Part shown: positions 8,793-16,637 of the stretch, piece after piece
Position numbering within the stretch: the first letter of the stretch is position 1
How the letters are laid out: each line of letters starts with the position of its first letter
DNA from: Smaragdicoccus niigatensis DSM 44881 = NBRC 103563
GTDB taxonomy: Bacteria > Actinomycetota > Actinomycetes > Mycobacteriales > Mycobacteriaceae
DNA: 64,000 nucleotides
Reading direction: 5' to 3'
Assembly (NCBI RefSeq): GCF_000380645.1
Contig: NZ_AQXZ01000019.1
Coordinates: forward strand, 648,761-712,760
Notes under the pieces: model-generated
Seen by the model: the letters and a program-made list of their open reading frames with translations, nothing else
Databases searched by the model: none
What the model was told of the DNA's origin: nothing
Translations under genes and position numbers: made by a program

Positions 8793-8822
8793 AACTCTTC
8801 ACGAGTTCTCCACAAGTTCTCC
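8793..8822 (+). promoter_or_regulatory. Phased direct repeats upstream of the OmpR-type regulator
   Basis: AGTTCTCC occurs exactly at 8804-8811 and again at 8815-8822, an 11-base period, and a degenerate copy (5 of 8 matches) lies in the same phase at 8793-8800. OmpR/PhoB-family regulators bind tandem sites with about this period. The array lies in the 105-base gap between gntK and the response-regulator start, so it may mediate autoregulation or control of gntK-gntP. Binding is inferred. Confidence 0.45.
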
Positions 8823-8858
8823 CCGAAGCCTTCGTGCCCCGCCTCATAGGCTTCTCGT

Positions 8859-9542
8859 ATGCCTCCAGCAACCGTGCTCGTCGTCGAGGACGACCCCACG
8901 ATCAACCAGGCACTCACTGATCGCCTGACCGCCGAGGGGTTCGTCGTCCATCAGGCGTTCGACGGGCCGTCAGCGGTCACCGCCGCTGCCACCCACAATC
9001 CGGACGCCGTGATCCTCGACGTCATGCTGCCGGGATTCGACGGGCTCGAAGTGTGCCGCCGCATCCAGGCCACGCGCGCCGTGCCGGTCCTCATGCTGAC
9101 CGCTCGCGACGACGAGACGGACCTGATCATCGGGCTCGGCGTCGGGGCCGACGACTACGTGACCAAACCCTTCCGCATGCGCGAGGTCGTTGCCCGAGTG
9201 CATGCACTGCTTCGACGCGTCGACCGTGCGCGAACCATGTCGTCCGCTGGCGAGACCGTGACGATTCACGGCCTCACCGTCGATCGCAGCAGCCGCCGAG
9301 TGCAGGTCGACGGTTCCCCGGTGCACCTCACTCCCCTCGAATTCGATCTTCTCGTCGCGCTCATCGAGGAACCCGGCGTCGTCCGGACCCACGACGACCT
9401 CATGCGCGAGGTGTGGGGCTGGCCGGACACCTCCGGCACTCGCACGCTGGCGAGCCACATCAAGGCTCTGCGCGCGAAGATCGGGCCGCAGCGAGTCCGC
9501 ACGGTGCATGGCGTGGGTTACGCGTTCGAGGTTCAGTCATGA
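8859..9542 (+). CDS. OmpR/PhoB-family response regulator
   Basis: DNA-binding output of a two-component system. Receiver domain residues 5-118 with acidic pair DD at 11-12, phospho-acceptor Asp54 (VILDVMLPG), Thr81 and Lys103 (YVTKPF). The C-terminal winged helix (about 130-225) contains LTPLEFDLLVALIEEPG and the closing VRTVHGVGYAFE typical of OmpR proteins. The start is ATG 8859. The stop TGA overlaps the start of the kinase gene by ATGA, so the pair is translationally coupled. It is divergent from gntK, and the phased repeats upstream are a candidate own binding site. The signal and regulon are unknown. Confidence 0.94.
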   Translation: MPPATVLVVEDDPTINQALTDRLTAEGFVVHQAFDGPSAVTAAATHNPDAVILDVMLPGFDGLEVCRRIQATRAVPVLMLTARDDETDLIIGLGVGADDYVTKPFRMREVVARVHALLRRVDRARTMSSAGETVTIHGLTVDRSSRRVQVDGSPVHLTPLEFDLLVALIEEPGVVRTHDDLMREVWGWPDTSGTRTLASHIKALRAKIGPQRVRTVHGVGYAFEVQS

Positions 9543-12079
9543 ATACCGACCGCCCGCTCGACGGCTTCCGCTCGATCAAGGTCAAACTCGGAATTCTCGT
9601 GGGCGCGAGCATCGTCGCCGCGGCACTGATCGCCGAAGCCGCCGATCGTTCCGGTGTTTCCGCGTTGCTGACGATCCCCGTGACGGTGGCCATCGCCCTC
9701 TTCGTCACGCAGTGGCTGGCTCGCGGAATGACCTCGCCGTTGCGTGAGATGACGGCGGCCACTTCCGTGATGGCGACGGGTGACTACTCGCGGCGCGTCG
9801 CTGCGACGTCTCTTGATGAGGTTGGTGAGCTGGGCCGGGCGTTCAATGCGATGGCCGCCGAACTCGCCGCGTCCGACCAGCAACGCCGGCAACTTGTCGC
9901 GACGGTGTCGCACGAACTTCGCACACCGTTGACCGCCCAGCAGGCGCTTCTCGAGAACCTCGTCGACGGTGTCATATCGCCGGATTCGGCGGCACTCCAC
10001 ACTGCCCTCACACAGGCCGAACGTCTCAGTTCGCTCGTCTCCGACCTTCTCGACCTCAGTCGGGTCGACGGTGGATTGACCCGACTGCATCTCGTCCCGG
10101 TGTCCGTCGAAGCGATCATCGAGCAAGCGGTCGCCGAGGCACGCACGGGTGGCGCGGAGAGTCGTAGTGTGGAATTCGCGGTCGACGTGGAGCCCTCACT
10201 CGAGGTCACCGCAGATGCCGGCCGTCTCGCCCAGGTCGTCACGAACCTGCTCGACAATGCGGTTCGCCATTCGCCACCCAGCGGTGTCGTGACCGTGCGC
10301 GCGGGCCGTAAGAACCCGGACCGCTGGGTTCTCGAGGTTCAGGACGAGGGCCCCGGAATCCCGCCCGATCGCACCGAACACGTTTTCACCCGATTCGGAT
10401 CGTGGACGGAATCCGGTGGCAGCACCGGACTCGGCCTCGCAATCGCCAGTTGGGTGTGTGAACTACACGGCGGCTCCATTGCCGTAGCTCCGAGCGAAAC
10501 CGGCGCACTGCTACGTGCCGTGCTGCCGATCAACCCCGCGCCTAGGGCGCACATCCCGAAGGAGGAACCGGCGATGCATTCCGCCGTCACCACACCACCC
10601 ACACCGCCGCCGGCCGAGCCGGAACACGACGCTGCGATGGATTCGTTGTTCGGCGACTTGTGGCCCGAGACCGATCGCCGGGTGCGCCCCGGGGTGTTGC
10701 TGGCCGCGGCGTCCGTCGGCTTGCTCGCCGCGATCCTCTACCCGCTCCGAAACAGCCTCGGACTGACCGACATCATCGTGTTCCTCGCGGCCGGGGCGAC
10801 CGTGCTGACGGTCGCCAAGCGGCGCCGTGAGAAATGGACGCTCGTCCTTACCGCGATCTGCCTGGCGCTCGGCTCGTTGGTGGCCCTGCGCGCGGCCGAG
10901 TGGGTCGCGGTCCTGTCCATGTTCATCGTGCTCATCCTGACGACCTCCGGACTCACCGCCGCGCGCTCGGTGCCGGGCATGGTCGCCGCCTTCGTCTCCT
11001 GGGGCCTCGGGGGTATCCGCGGACTGCCGCTTCTCGGGCGCACGCTGGGCTCGCTGTCCAAGCACTCGTCGCTGTGGCCCGTGGTCCGGACCGTCGCGAT
11101 CTCGTTGTTGCTGCTCGTCGTGTTCGGTGGTCTGTTCGCCTCGGGCGACGCGGTCTTCGGATCGTGGACGGACGCGATCATCCCGGACATCAACGTCGAC
11201 GGCTTCGTCCAGCGCGCCTTCATCTGGTTCTTCATCGGTGGCATCGTGCTGGCCGCCACCTACGTCGCAATCAACCCACCGAACGTCGACAAGTTGTCGC
11301 TCGGCCAGGGCAAACCACTGAGCCGGACGTTCGAATGGGCGGTACCGCTGGGATTTGTCATCGCGGTGTTCGCCGCGTTCGTCGCCGCCCAGGCCACGGC
11401 GATGTGGGGCGGGCACGACTACGTGCAGCGCACCACGGGCCTCACGTACGCCGACTATGTGCACCAAGGATTCGGACAGCTCACTGCGGCGACCTTCCTG
11501 ACGCTCGTCACGGTCGCACTTATCAGCCGTAAGGCACCGCGAGACCTCGCGCTGCTGCGCGGTGGCATCGGACTGCTGTGCACGCTCGCGCTGGCGGTCG
11601 TCGCTTCTGCACTGTTCCGGATGCACGTCTACCAGCAGGCCTACGGCTGGACGGTCATGCGCATGCTCGTCGACGCCTTCGAACTCTGGATGGGACTCAT
11701 CCTGGTCTTCGTCATCGTGACGCGCGTGATTCAGCGAGAGAGTGCGGCCTGGCTGCCGCGGGCAGCGCTGTTGTCCGGTGCGATGTTCGTCCTGGTCATG
11801 GGCGCAGCGAACCCGGAGGCGTGGGTCGCGCAGCAGAACATCGACCGGTATCGCGACACCGGCAAGCTCGACCTCGACTACCTGCGGTCACTCGGCGACG
11901 ACGCGATACCGACCATCATCGATGGTCTCCCGCTCAACATCGCCCAGTGCATCGTGAACAAGCCGGAACCAGCCAAGTCCATCCTGGACTGGAACCTCGG
12001 CCGCGAGCGAGCCGTCGACGCGACGAGGGACTTCCCCGCAGAGCCGACGACCTGCCCGGTTATTTCGCAGTCGAAGTAA
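9539..12079 (+). CDS. Sensor histidine kinase in continuous frame with a DUF4173 membrane protein
   Basis: Residues 1-345 form a HAMP sensor kinase: two membrane helices (about 18-35 and 43-60), HAMP (about 60-112), phospho-acceptor His125 in [12 protein letters not shown] box NLLDNAVRHS near 238, and G boxes DEGPGIPPD and GGSTGLGLAI. Without any stop the frame continues into a roughly 500-residue polytopic DUF4173 protein (residues 346-846), with helices from about 380 onward and the family segment GLTYADYVHQGFGQLTAATF. At the junction AAGGAGGA (10559-10566) is ideally spaced before ATG 10574, in the same frame. The DNA can therefore encode a fusion and a separate DUF4173 product. In related genomes I expect kinase and DUF4173 as separate neighbouring genes (recollection, unchecked). 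The 3' end overlaps the convergent parA by 20 bases. Confidence 0.85.
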   Translation: MNTDRPLDGFRSIKVKLGILVGASIVAAALIAEAADRSGVSALLTIPVTVAIALFVTQWLARGMTSPLREMTAATSVMATGDYSRRVAATSLDEVGELGRAFNAMAAELAASDQQRRQLVATVSHELRTPLTAQQALLENLVDGVISPDSAALHTALTQAERLSSLVSDLLDLSRVDGGLTRLHLVPVSVEAIIEQAVAEARTGGAESRSVEFAVDVEPSLEVTADAGRLAQVVTNLLDNAVRHSPPSGVVTVRAGRKNPDRWVLEVQDEGPGIPPDRTEHVFTRFGSWTESGGSTGLGLAIASWVCELHGGSIAVAPSETGALLRAVLPINPAPRAHIPKEEPAMHSAVTTPPTPPPAEPEHDAAMDSLFGDLWPETDRRVRPGVLLAAASVGLLAAILYPLRNSLGLTDIIVFLAAGATVLTVAKRRREKWTLVLTAICLALGSLVALRAAEWVAVLSMFIVLILTTSGLTAARSVPGMVAAFVSWGLGGIRGLPLLGRTLGSLSKHSSLWPVVRTVAISLLLLVVFGGLFASGDAVFGSWTDAIIPDINVDGFVQRAFIWFFIGGIVLAATYVAINPPNVDKLSLGQGKPLSRTFEWAVPLGFVIAVFAAFVAAQATAMWGGHDYVQRTTGLTYADYVHQGFGQLTAATFLTLVTVALISRKAPRDLALLRGGIGLLCTLALAVVASALFRMHVYQQAYGWTVMRMLVDAFELWMGLILVFVIVTRVIQRESAAWLPRAALLSGAMFVLVMGAANPEAWVAQQNIDRYRDTGKLDLDYLRSLGDDAIPTIIDGLPLNIAQCIVNKPEPAKSILDWNLGRERAVDATRDFPAEPTTCPVISQSK
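10559..10576 (+). promoter_or_regulatory. Internal ribosome site and ATG at the kinase/DUF4173 junction
   Basis: AAGGAGGA at 10559-10566 followed after seven bases by ATG 10574 is the best ribosome binding site in this operon. It lies inside the open frame, exactly where the kinase domain ends and the DUF4173 part begins, and suggests independent translation of the membrane protein. Confidence 0.6.
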
Positions 12080-12836
12080 GCCCGAACTCGCCCAGCAGCG
12101 ATCCCGCCACCTCGAAGTACGCCTGCGCGCCCTTGTTCTTCCGTCCCGCGAGGACGGTCGCACCAGACGCGCTGGCCTCTGCGAATCGAACGGTGCGCGG
12201 GATCGGCGGCGTCAGGACAGGCAGTCCGTAGCGGTCGGTCACGTCCGCAAGAACGTCACGCGTGTGCAGCGAGCGGGCGTCGTAGAGGGTCGGGAGCGCA
12301 CCGAGGATCTTGAGATCCGGGTTGGTGATCTCCTTGACCTCGTTGACCGTCCGCATCAGCTGGCCGACGCCGCGGTGCGCGAGGGTCTCGCACTGCATCG
12401 GCACGAGCACGGCGTCCGCGGCGGTCAGGCCGTTGAGCGTCATGATTCCGAGCGACGGCGGGCAGTCGATGATGATGACGTCGAACTGGTCCTTCACCTT
12501 CGCCAGCGCCCGCTTGAGGCTGTATTCGCGGCCCGGGCGCATGAGGAGCACCGCGTCCGCACCGGCCAGGTCGATGGTCGCCGGAAGCAACGTGACGCCG
12601 TCGGTGGTGTCAAGCAGAACCTCCTTGACCTCGACACCAGCGGTTAGCACGTCGTGCACGGACTTCGTGATTCGATCGGGGTTATGTCCGAGGGAGAAGG
12701 TCAGGCATCCCTGCGGATCGAGGTCGACGACCAGGACACGCTGGCCGTGCGCGACAAACGCCGCACCGAGAGACGCCACCGTAGTGGTCTTGGCGACTCC
12801 GCCTTTTTGATTTGCGACAGCAAGTACCGTGGTCAC
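12060..12836 (-). CDS. ParA/MinD-family ATPase (Rv3213c-like)
   Basis: A 258-residue deviant Walker ATPase of the ParA/Soj family. The P-loop KGGVAKTTT is near the N terminus, with VDLDPQG (Walker A') and IIIDCPPSLG (Walker B) following, then PIPRTVRFAEASASG, as in chromosomal Soj-like proteins. It is not next to parB or an origin, so it is probably an orphan cargo-positioning or regulatory ATPase rather than the chromosome segregation ParA. GTG 12836 gives a start just before VLAVANQKGG, as in relatives; an in-frame GTG at 12866 would add ten residues. Convergent with the DUF4173 gene, overlapping its last 20 bases. Position matches Rv3213c. Confidence 0.9.
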   Translation of the reverse strand: MTTVLAVANQKGGVAKTTTVASLGAAFVAHGQRVLVVDLDPQGCLTFSLGHNPDRITKSVHDVLTAGVEVKEVLLDTTDGVTLLPATIDLAGADAVLLMRPGREYSLKRALAKVKDQFDVIIIDCPPSLGIMTLNGLTAADAVLVPMQCETLAHRGVGQLMRTVNEVKEITNPDLKILGALPTLYDARSLHTRDVLADVTDRYGLPVLTPPIPRTVRFAEASASGATVLAGRKNKGAQAYFEVAGSLLGEFGLTSTAK

Positions 12837-12987
12837 GGCCTCGATCTTCGCGCAGATGAGCGACACATGCGATCACCGTCACACTGCGTGTCCGCCCCGT
12901 TAGACACTTCAGAAACAAATCTTCCACAGAAATGGCGTTCCGAGCAAAGGCCCACTACACGCCGTCGTCGACCGGCATCATTGGCGC

Positions 12988-13584
12988 ATGGCGCGTTCGA
13001 AACCCAGGCTTATCCTCCTACGCCACGGCGAGACCGAGTGGTCGAAGTCCGGACAACACACTGGACGCACCGATCTGCCGCTCACTGCGGAGGGTATCGA
13101 GCAGGCACGAGCCACGGGACTCGCCGTGAGCAAGCTGAACCTGCACAATCCGATTGTCTTCACCAGTCCTCGGCAGCGCGCGATCGTGACTGCCGAACTC
13201 GCCGGCCTGGTCCCGGACCACACGACGGAACTGCTCGCCGAATGGGATTACGGCGAGTACGAAGGCATCACCACCAAGGAGATTCGAAAGACCGTTCCCG
13301 GCTGGACGGTGTGGACCCACCCGTGCCCGGGCGGCGAAACCCACGAGGAGGTGGCGGCTCGGGCGGATGATGCGCTCACCCTGTTCGAGCCGATGATGGA
13401 GGACCGGGACGTCGTCCTCGTCGGCCACGGGCACTTCTCGCGCGTCCTCGTCGCGCGCTGGACCGGAATGCCGCCCTCGTGCGGCGTCGCCTTTGCGATG
13501 TCACCCGCGGGCTGCACGATCTTGGGCTACGAGCGGAAGACGCGCCAGATCCATACCCTCAACGCAACGTTTTACAGTCAGTAG
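12988..13584 (+). CDS. Histidine phosphatase, phosphoglycerate mutase family (Rv3214/Gpm2-like)
   Basis: A 198-residue cytoplasmic histidine phosphatase. The phosphohistidine motif LILLRHGETEW is at residues 8-18, the second arginine lies in TSPRQRAIVTAE, and the proton-donor glutamate in EWDYGEYEG; VLVGHGHFSRVL supplies the second catalytic histidine. The M. tuberculosis homologue was annotated as a mutase but described as an acid phosphatase, so a broad phosphatase is the safer call. ATG 12988 lacks a clear ribosome site and may be leaderless. Its stop overlaps the convergent membrane gene by seven bases. Confidence 0.92.
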   Translation: MARSKPRLILLRHGETEWSKSGQHTGRTDLPLTAEGIEQARATGLAVSKLNLHNPIVFTSPRQRAIVTAELAGLVPDHTTELLAEWDYGEYEGITTKEIRKTVPGWTVWTHPCPGGETHEEVAARADDALTLFEPMMEDRDVVLVGHGHFSRVLVARWTGMPPSCGVAFAMSPAGCTILGYERKTRQIHTLNATFYSQ

Positions 13585-13991
13585 ATTTCGGCAGCCCAAC
13601 GCGTCGACGACGGCAGGAACACCAGCACGAGCGTCGCGACTGCGGCGAGTGCCAACGGGATGCCGTACAGCAGCTGCTGTGACGAGATGACCATCCACGC
13701 CACCGGCAGCATCACGATCTGGCTGACCACCGCGATCGAGCGGCCCCACCGATGACCGAGGAACAGCGCTACACCAGCCGCCGCGACGCCTCCGCCAAGG
13801 ATGATGAACCACACCGCCTCGGCCACCCCGTTCGCGATCGTCTGATCGGCGCCAAATGCGGCGCGAATGACGAGCACCAACGCGAGGACGACTCCCACGA
13901 CGCCCTCGAGCGCAACGAGTCCGCCGGCCACCTTGATGGTGTTCGGCGTCGACGTCGCGACGGAATCGGTGAGTTCACGATCATCTGGCAC
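13578..13991 (-). CDS. Small integral membrane protein (Rv3217c-like)
   Basis: 137 residues with four hydrophobic helices (about 20-45, 55-80, 85-102, 108-127) and short hydrophilic ends; no enzymatic motif. GTG start at 13991. The order phosphatase, this gene, diacylglycerol kinase and whiB1 matches Rv3214-Rv3219, except that homologues of Rv3215 (isochorismate synthase) and Rv3216 are missing here. The 3' end overlaps the phosphatase stop. Function unknown. Confidence 0.83.
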   Translation of the reverse strand: MPDDRELTDSVATSTPNTIKVAGGLVALEGVVGVVLALVLVIRAAFGADQTIANGVAEAVWFIILGGGVAAAGVALFLGHRWGRSIAVVSQIVMLPVAWMVISSQQLLYGIPLALAAVATLVLVFLPSSTRWAAEIY

Positions 13992-14071
13992 GCCTCAAGG
14001 GTAATGGTGTCGGGCCGGAGCGAAGTCTCCGAAGCGACCAAACGGCTCGGCGGACGCTAGGCTGATGCCCC

Positions 14072-15025
14072 GTGCGCGCTCTGCTGATCGTCAACCCCTT
14101 CGCGACCACGACTGTGGCGAAGTGCGGTGAAATTCTGGCGCACGCTCTCGGCGACAAAGTGCACTTCGAGGTCCGCACGACCTCCCACCGGGGCCACGCC
14201 TCCGAGATCGCAGCGCAGGCCGCGAAAGACGGCATCGACCTCGTGGTCGTGCACGGCGGCGACGGCACGATCAACGAAGTGGTGAACGGCATGGTGCCCG
14301 CCCCGGTTGACGGCAAAGTCCCGACCGCTTCGATCCCCATGCTGGCGATCCTCCCCGGCGGTTCGGCCAACGTGTTCGCCCGCTCACTCGGAATCCCGAG
14401 TTCGCCCGGGAAAGCCGCACAACAGTTGGCGCACCTGCTCGTCGCCGGCGAAGACCGCCGCGTAGGCCTCGGCTGGGCCGAAACACAGTGGTTCACCTTC
14501 GCGGCTGGTCTCGGTTTCGATGCCGCGGTGTGCGAGCTCATCGACCAACAGCGCGCCCACGGAAAGTCCGCGAATCCGCTTCGCTACGTCCGCACCGCGT
14601 TCCGGGCGTTCTTCGCCTCCGACCGCGAGAAGCCGTCGCTGACCATCTACCGGCCAGGCCATCCACCCGCACCGGATCTGTTCTTCGCGTTCATCTCCAA
14701 CACCTCGCCGTGGACCTACTTCGGGCTGCTGCCGGTCCACACCAACGCCACGACGCGCATCGAGAGCGGCCTGGGCGTCTTTGCGCTGCGGACGATGGAT
14801 CTGTTCCCGATCCTGGCCACGGCGGGTCAGATGCTCGCTCTTCCGGGCGGGCCGGCGACGAAACAGATCCTGCGTGACGACAACGTAAACAGCGTGCGCC
14901 TGTCATCCACGCGGCCGTTGCCCTTCCAGCTCGATGGGGACTTCATCGACAACCGCGCCGAAATCGAGTTTTTTGCGGTCCCCGACACACTGACGGTCGT
15001 AGCTCCGTCTAAAACCGCAGGTTAG
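14072..15025 (+). CDS. Diacylglycerol kinase-family lipid kinase (Rv3218-like)
   Basis: A 317-residue ATP-dependent lipid kinase of the DagK/LCB5 family, phosphorylating diacylglycerol or a related lipid at the inner membrane face. Motifs: LLIVNPFATTT at the N terminus, the nucleotide loop VVHGGDGTINEVVNG (about 56-72), LPGGSANVFARSLG (about 94-107), and the C-terminal LDGDFIDN shared by the family. GTG start at 14072. Upstream is the divergent membrane gene and downstream whiB1, as in M. tuberculosis. Substrate choice cannot be read from sequence. Confidence 0.9.
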   Translation: MRALLIVNPFATTTVAKCGEILAHALGDKVHFEVRTTSHRGHASEIAAQAAKDGIDLVVVHGGDGTINEVVNGMVPAPVDGKVPTASIPMLAILPGGSANVFARSLGIPSSPGKAAQQLAHLLVAGEDRRVGLGWAETQWFTFAAGLGFDAAVCELIDQQRAHGKSANPLRYVRTAFRAFFASDREKPSLTIYRPGHPPAPDLFFAFISNTSPWTYFGLLPVHTNATTRIESGLGVFALRTMDLFPILATAGQMLALPGGPATKQILRDDNVNSVRLSSTRPLPFQLDGDFIDNRAEIEFFAVPDTLTVVAPSKTAG

Positions 15026-15042
15026 AGCGCTGTCGTTACCAT

Positions 15043-15061
15043 TTTGTAGGCAAACCTAACT
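15043..15061. promoter_or_regulatory. Weak DtxR/IdeR-like element
   Basis: TAGGCAAACCTAA matches one half of the iron-box consensus well (8 of 9) but the other half poorly, about 13 of 19 overall by hand alignment. It is a candidate only; many such partial matches occur by chance. Confidence 0.2.
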
Positions 15062-15062
15062 T

Positions 15063-15078
15063 AGTGAGCTTCTTCACC
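15063..15078. promoter_or_regulatory. Distal CRP-like site upstream of whiB1
   Basis: AGTGA, six bases, TCACC: the dyad TGTGA-N6-TCACA of CRP-family regulators with one change in each outer position. M. tuberculosis whiB1 is known to be controlled by the cAMP receptor protein Rv3676 through two sites, which supports the call. Confidence 0.55.
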
Positions 15079-15111
15079 TCGCGCCGTTTTCCTCTTGACT
15101 TATCCCTGGTT

Positions 15112-15127
15112 CGTGAAAGCATTCACA
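15112..15127. promoter_or_regulatory. Proximal CRP-like site upstream of whiB1
   Basis: CGTGA, six bases, TCACA: only one base differs from the CRP dyad. Its centre is 49 bases from that of the distal site and 135 bases before the whiB1 start codon. Confidence 0.65.
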
Positions 15128-15254
15128 AGCAACCGCGTGGAAACGTGGGCTAACCGGGATGTAAACAAACACCCCATAGCCCCATCCACACGATGAACGA
15201 CAAACCCTCGTCGCATAAGGCTGGCGCCCGCGCGCGCAAATAAGGAGCATTTGG

Positions 15255-15509
15255 ATGGACTGGCGTCACAAAGCAATCTGTCGCGACGAAGACCCGGAGC
15301 TGTTCTTTCCTGTGGGCACCTCGGGTCCGGCGATCGCGCAGATCGCCGAGGCGAAGCTGGTATGCAACCGCTGCCCTGTGACCGCTGAGTGCCTCTCCTG
15401 GGCCCTCAAGTCGGGTCAGGACGCAGGCGTGTGGGGCGGCATGAGCGAGGACGAGCGTCGCGCTCTCAAGCGTCGCACCTCCCGCACCCGGGCACGCAGC
15501 ACCGTCTAA
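15255..15509 (+). CDS. whiB1: Iron-sulfur transcription factor WhiB1
   Basis: An 84-residue Wbl protein that binds a [4Fe-4S] cluster through Cys9, Cys37, Cys40 and Cys46; in mycobacteria the cluster reacts with nitric oxide and WhiB1 contacts the primary sigma factor. The turn GVWGG lies at 58-62 and a basic DNA-binding tail (RRALKRRTSRTRARS) ends the protein. ATG 15255 has TAAGGAG upstream. The promoter carries two CRP-like dyads and a strong terminator follows, so it is a single-gene transcript. WhiB1 is essential in M. tuberculosis. Size and cysteine spacing are exactly those of the family. Confidence 0.97.
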   Translation: MDWRHKAICRDEDPELFFPVGTSGPAIAQIAEAKLVCNRCPVTAECLSWALKSGQDAGVWGGMSEDERRALKRRTSRTRARSTV

Positions 15510-15522
15510 CTGACGATCGAGT

Positions 15523-15553
15523 AGAACCCGGCACGAATTTCGTGCCGGGTTCT
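15523..15553 (+). terminator. whiB1 terminator hairpin
   Basis: A perfect 14-bp stem: AGAACCCGGCACGA (15523-15536) pairs with 15540-15553 across a 3-base loop, starting 14 bases after the whiB1 stop. The right arm is followed by a T-containing run (tcgttgtc) rather than a pure T tract. Confidence 0.85.
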
Positions 15554-15589
15554 TCGTTGTCATAACTATCTGCGCCGAGTCCTCGCCTC

Positions 15590-15649
15590 AGCTTCATGGC
15601 CTGCCGTCCACAGCACCTGATCAGGCGCTCTCAACGGCACGTCATGCAC
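15590..15649. repeat. Left copy of a 60-bp direct repeat with palindromic core
   Basis: Matches 16638-16697 at 53 of 60 positions in the same orientation. Inside it, 15602-15639 is a decayed version of the 38-nt palindrome seen in the right copy (outer arms TGCCGT and ACGGCA, centre CCTGATCAGG). It lies after the whiB1 terminator and before the AbiEi-like gene. Confidence 0.85.
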
Positions 15650-15701
15650 TCGTGGGATCCGGACCTTGGTCCCGTCGCGCTCACACCCGCAGGATCATCG
15701 C

Positions 15702-16634
15702 GTGGAACCGATCTTTCGCGCCCGAGCGCTCCGCGACGGAATCTCCGACGAACGGCTACAAGCCGCCACCGCACGAAACGAGCTGATCCGTATTCGGAGC
15801 GGCGTCTACGTCCCGGCATCTGACTTCCGGGCAATGCACCTTGAGGACAGACATCGGACAGTCGTCATTGGTGGCGTTCCGCGGCTCCATGAGGATTCCG
15901 TTCTCAGTCATATCTCGGCCGCGGTACTTCACGGACTTCCGCTGTGGCGGACCGACGTCAGCCGCGTGCATGTCACCAGGCTCGGAGCAACGACCCGCAC
16001 GACTAAGCGCACCCGGTTCTCCGGCGCCCCGCTCACCCTCGACGAAGTCACGTGGATCGACGGCTATCGCGTCACCTCACTCGATCGCACGGTTCTGGAC
16101 ATCGCCCGGTCGCTTCCCTTCGAGCAGGCGGTCGTGGTTGGCGATGCCGGAATCCACAAGGGTGCCCAGGTGAAAGCGGTTCCGGACGTGCGCAGCGAAC
16201 AGGCACGACGGATTCTGGCGTTCCTCGATGGTCGAGCGGAGAGCCCGGGCGAATCGCGCAGCCGGGTCCTGATGGACCGGCTCCGCATCGCCAAGCCCCA
16301 ATCGCAGATCACCATTCTCGACATGGCCGGCCGGTTCATCGCTCGAGTCGACTTCTGCTGGCCTGAGTTCGGGCTGGTCGGCGAGTTCGACGGGTTGCTC
16401 AAGTACAAGGCCGTGCATGGCGAGGATTCGTCGGCCGTAGTCGCCGACGAGAAGCGCCGCGAGGACCGCCTGCGCGCGGCGGTGGCACGTCGTGCGCTGG
16501 GTGTGGGACGACCTCGACCAACCGACACAGATGCTGGCGGACCTACGAAGCCACCTGCGCGAGCGGGTCGCTGCGCCGTCACCGTGGCAGGTCTAGGAAT
16601 TCATGGGTTGCGGGATCGAGCATCGACTACCTAG
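15702..16634 (+). pseudogene. AbiEi-type antitoxin/nuclease-like gene, frameshifted near its 3' end
   Basis: The N-terminal part resembles the winged-helix AbiEi-like domain common in actinobacteria (ALRDGISDERLQAATARNELIRIRSGVYVP), followed by a C-terminal region like DUF559-type nuclease folds (FGLVGEFDGLLKYKA, then EKRREDRLRA). At about 16479-16483 the frame breaks: bases from 16483 read WHVVRWVWDDLDQPTQML in another frame and end at TAG 16594-16596, exactly as intact relatives do. Restoring two bases would give a 298-residue protein. As it stands, frame 0 runs to 16634 with an unrelated tail. GTG 15702 has AGGA nine bases upstream; TTG 15666 is the alternative. The gene interrupts the whiB1-pdtaS order and is bracketed by 60-bp repeats. 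Confidence 0.7.
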
Positions 16635-16637
16635 CCC

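Larger units (their letters stand above)
15026..15254 (+). other. whiB1 promoter and leader region
   Basis: 229 bases before whiB1. It holds two CRP-type dyads (15063-15078 and 15112-15127) and a weak DtxR/IdeR-like element (about 15043-15061). A purine run, TAAGGAG at 15241-15247, serves as the whiB1 ribosome site. No ORF is visible. Confidence 0.6.
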
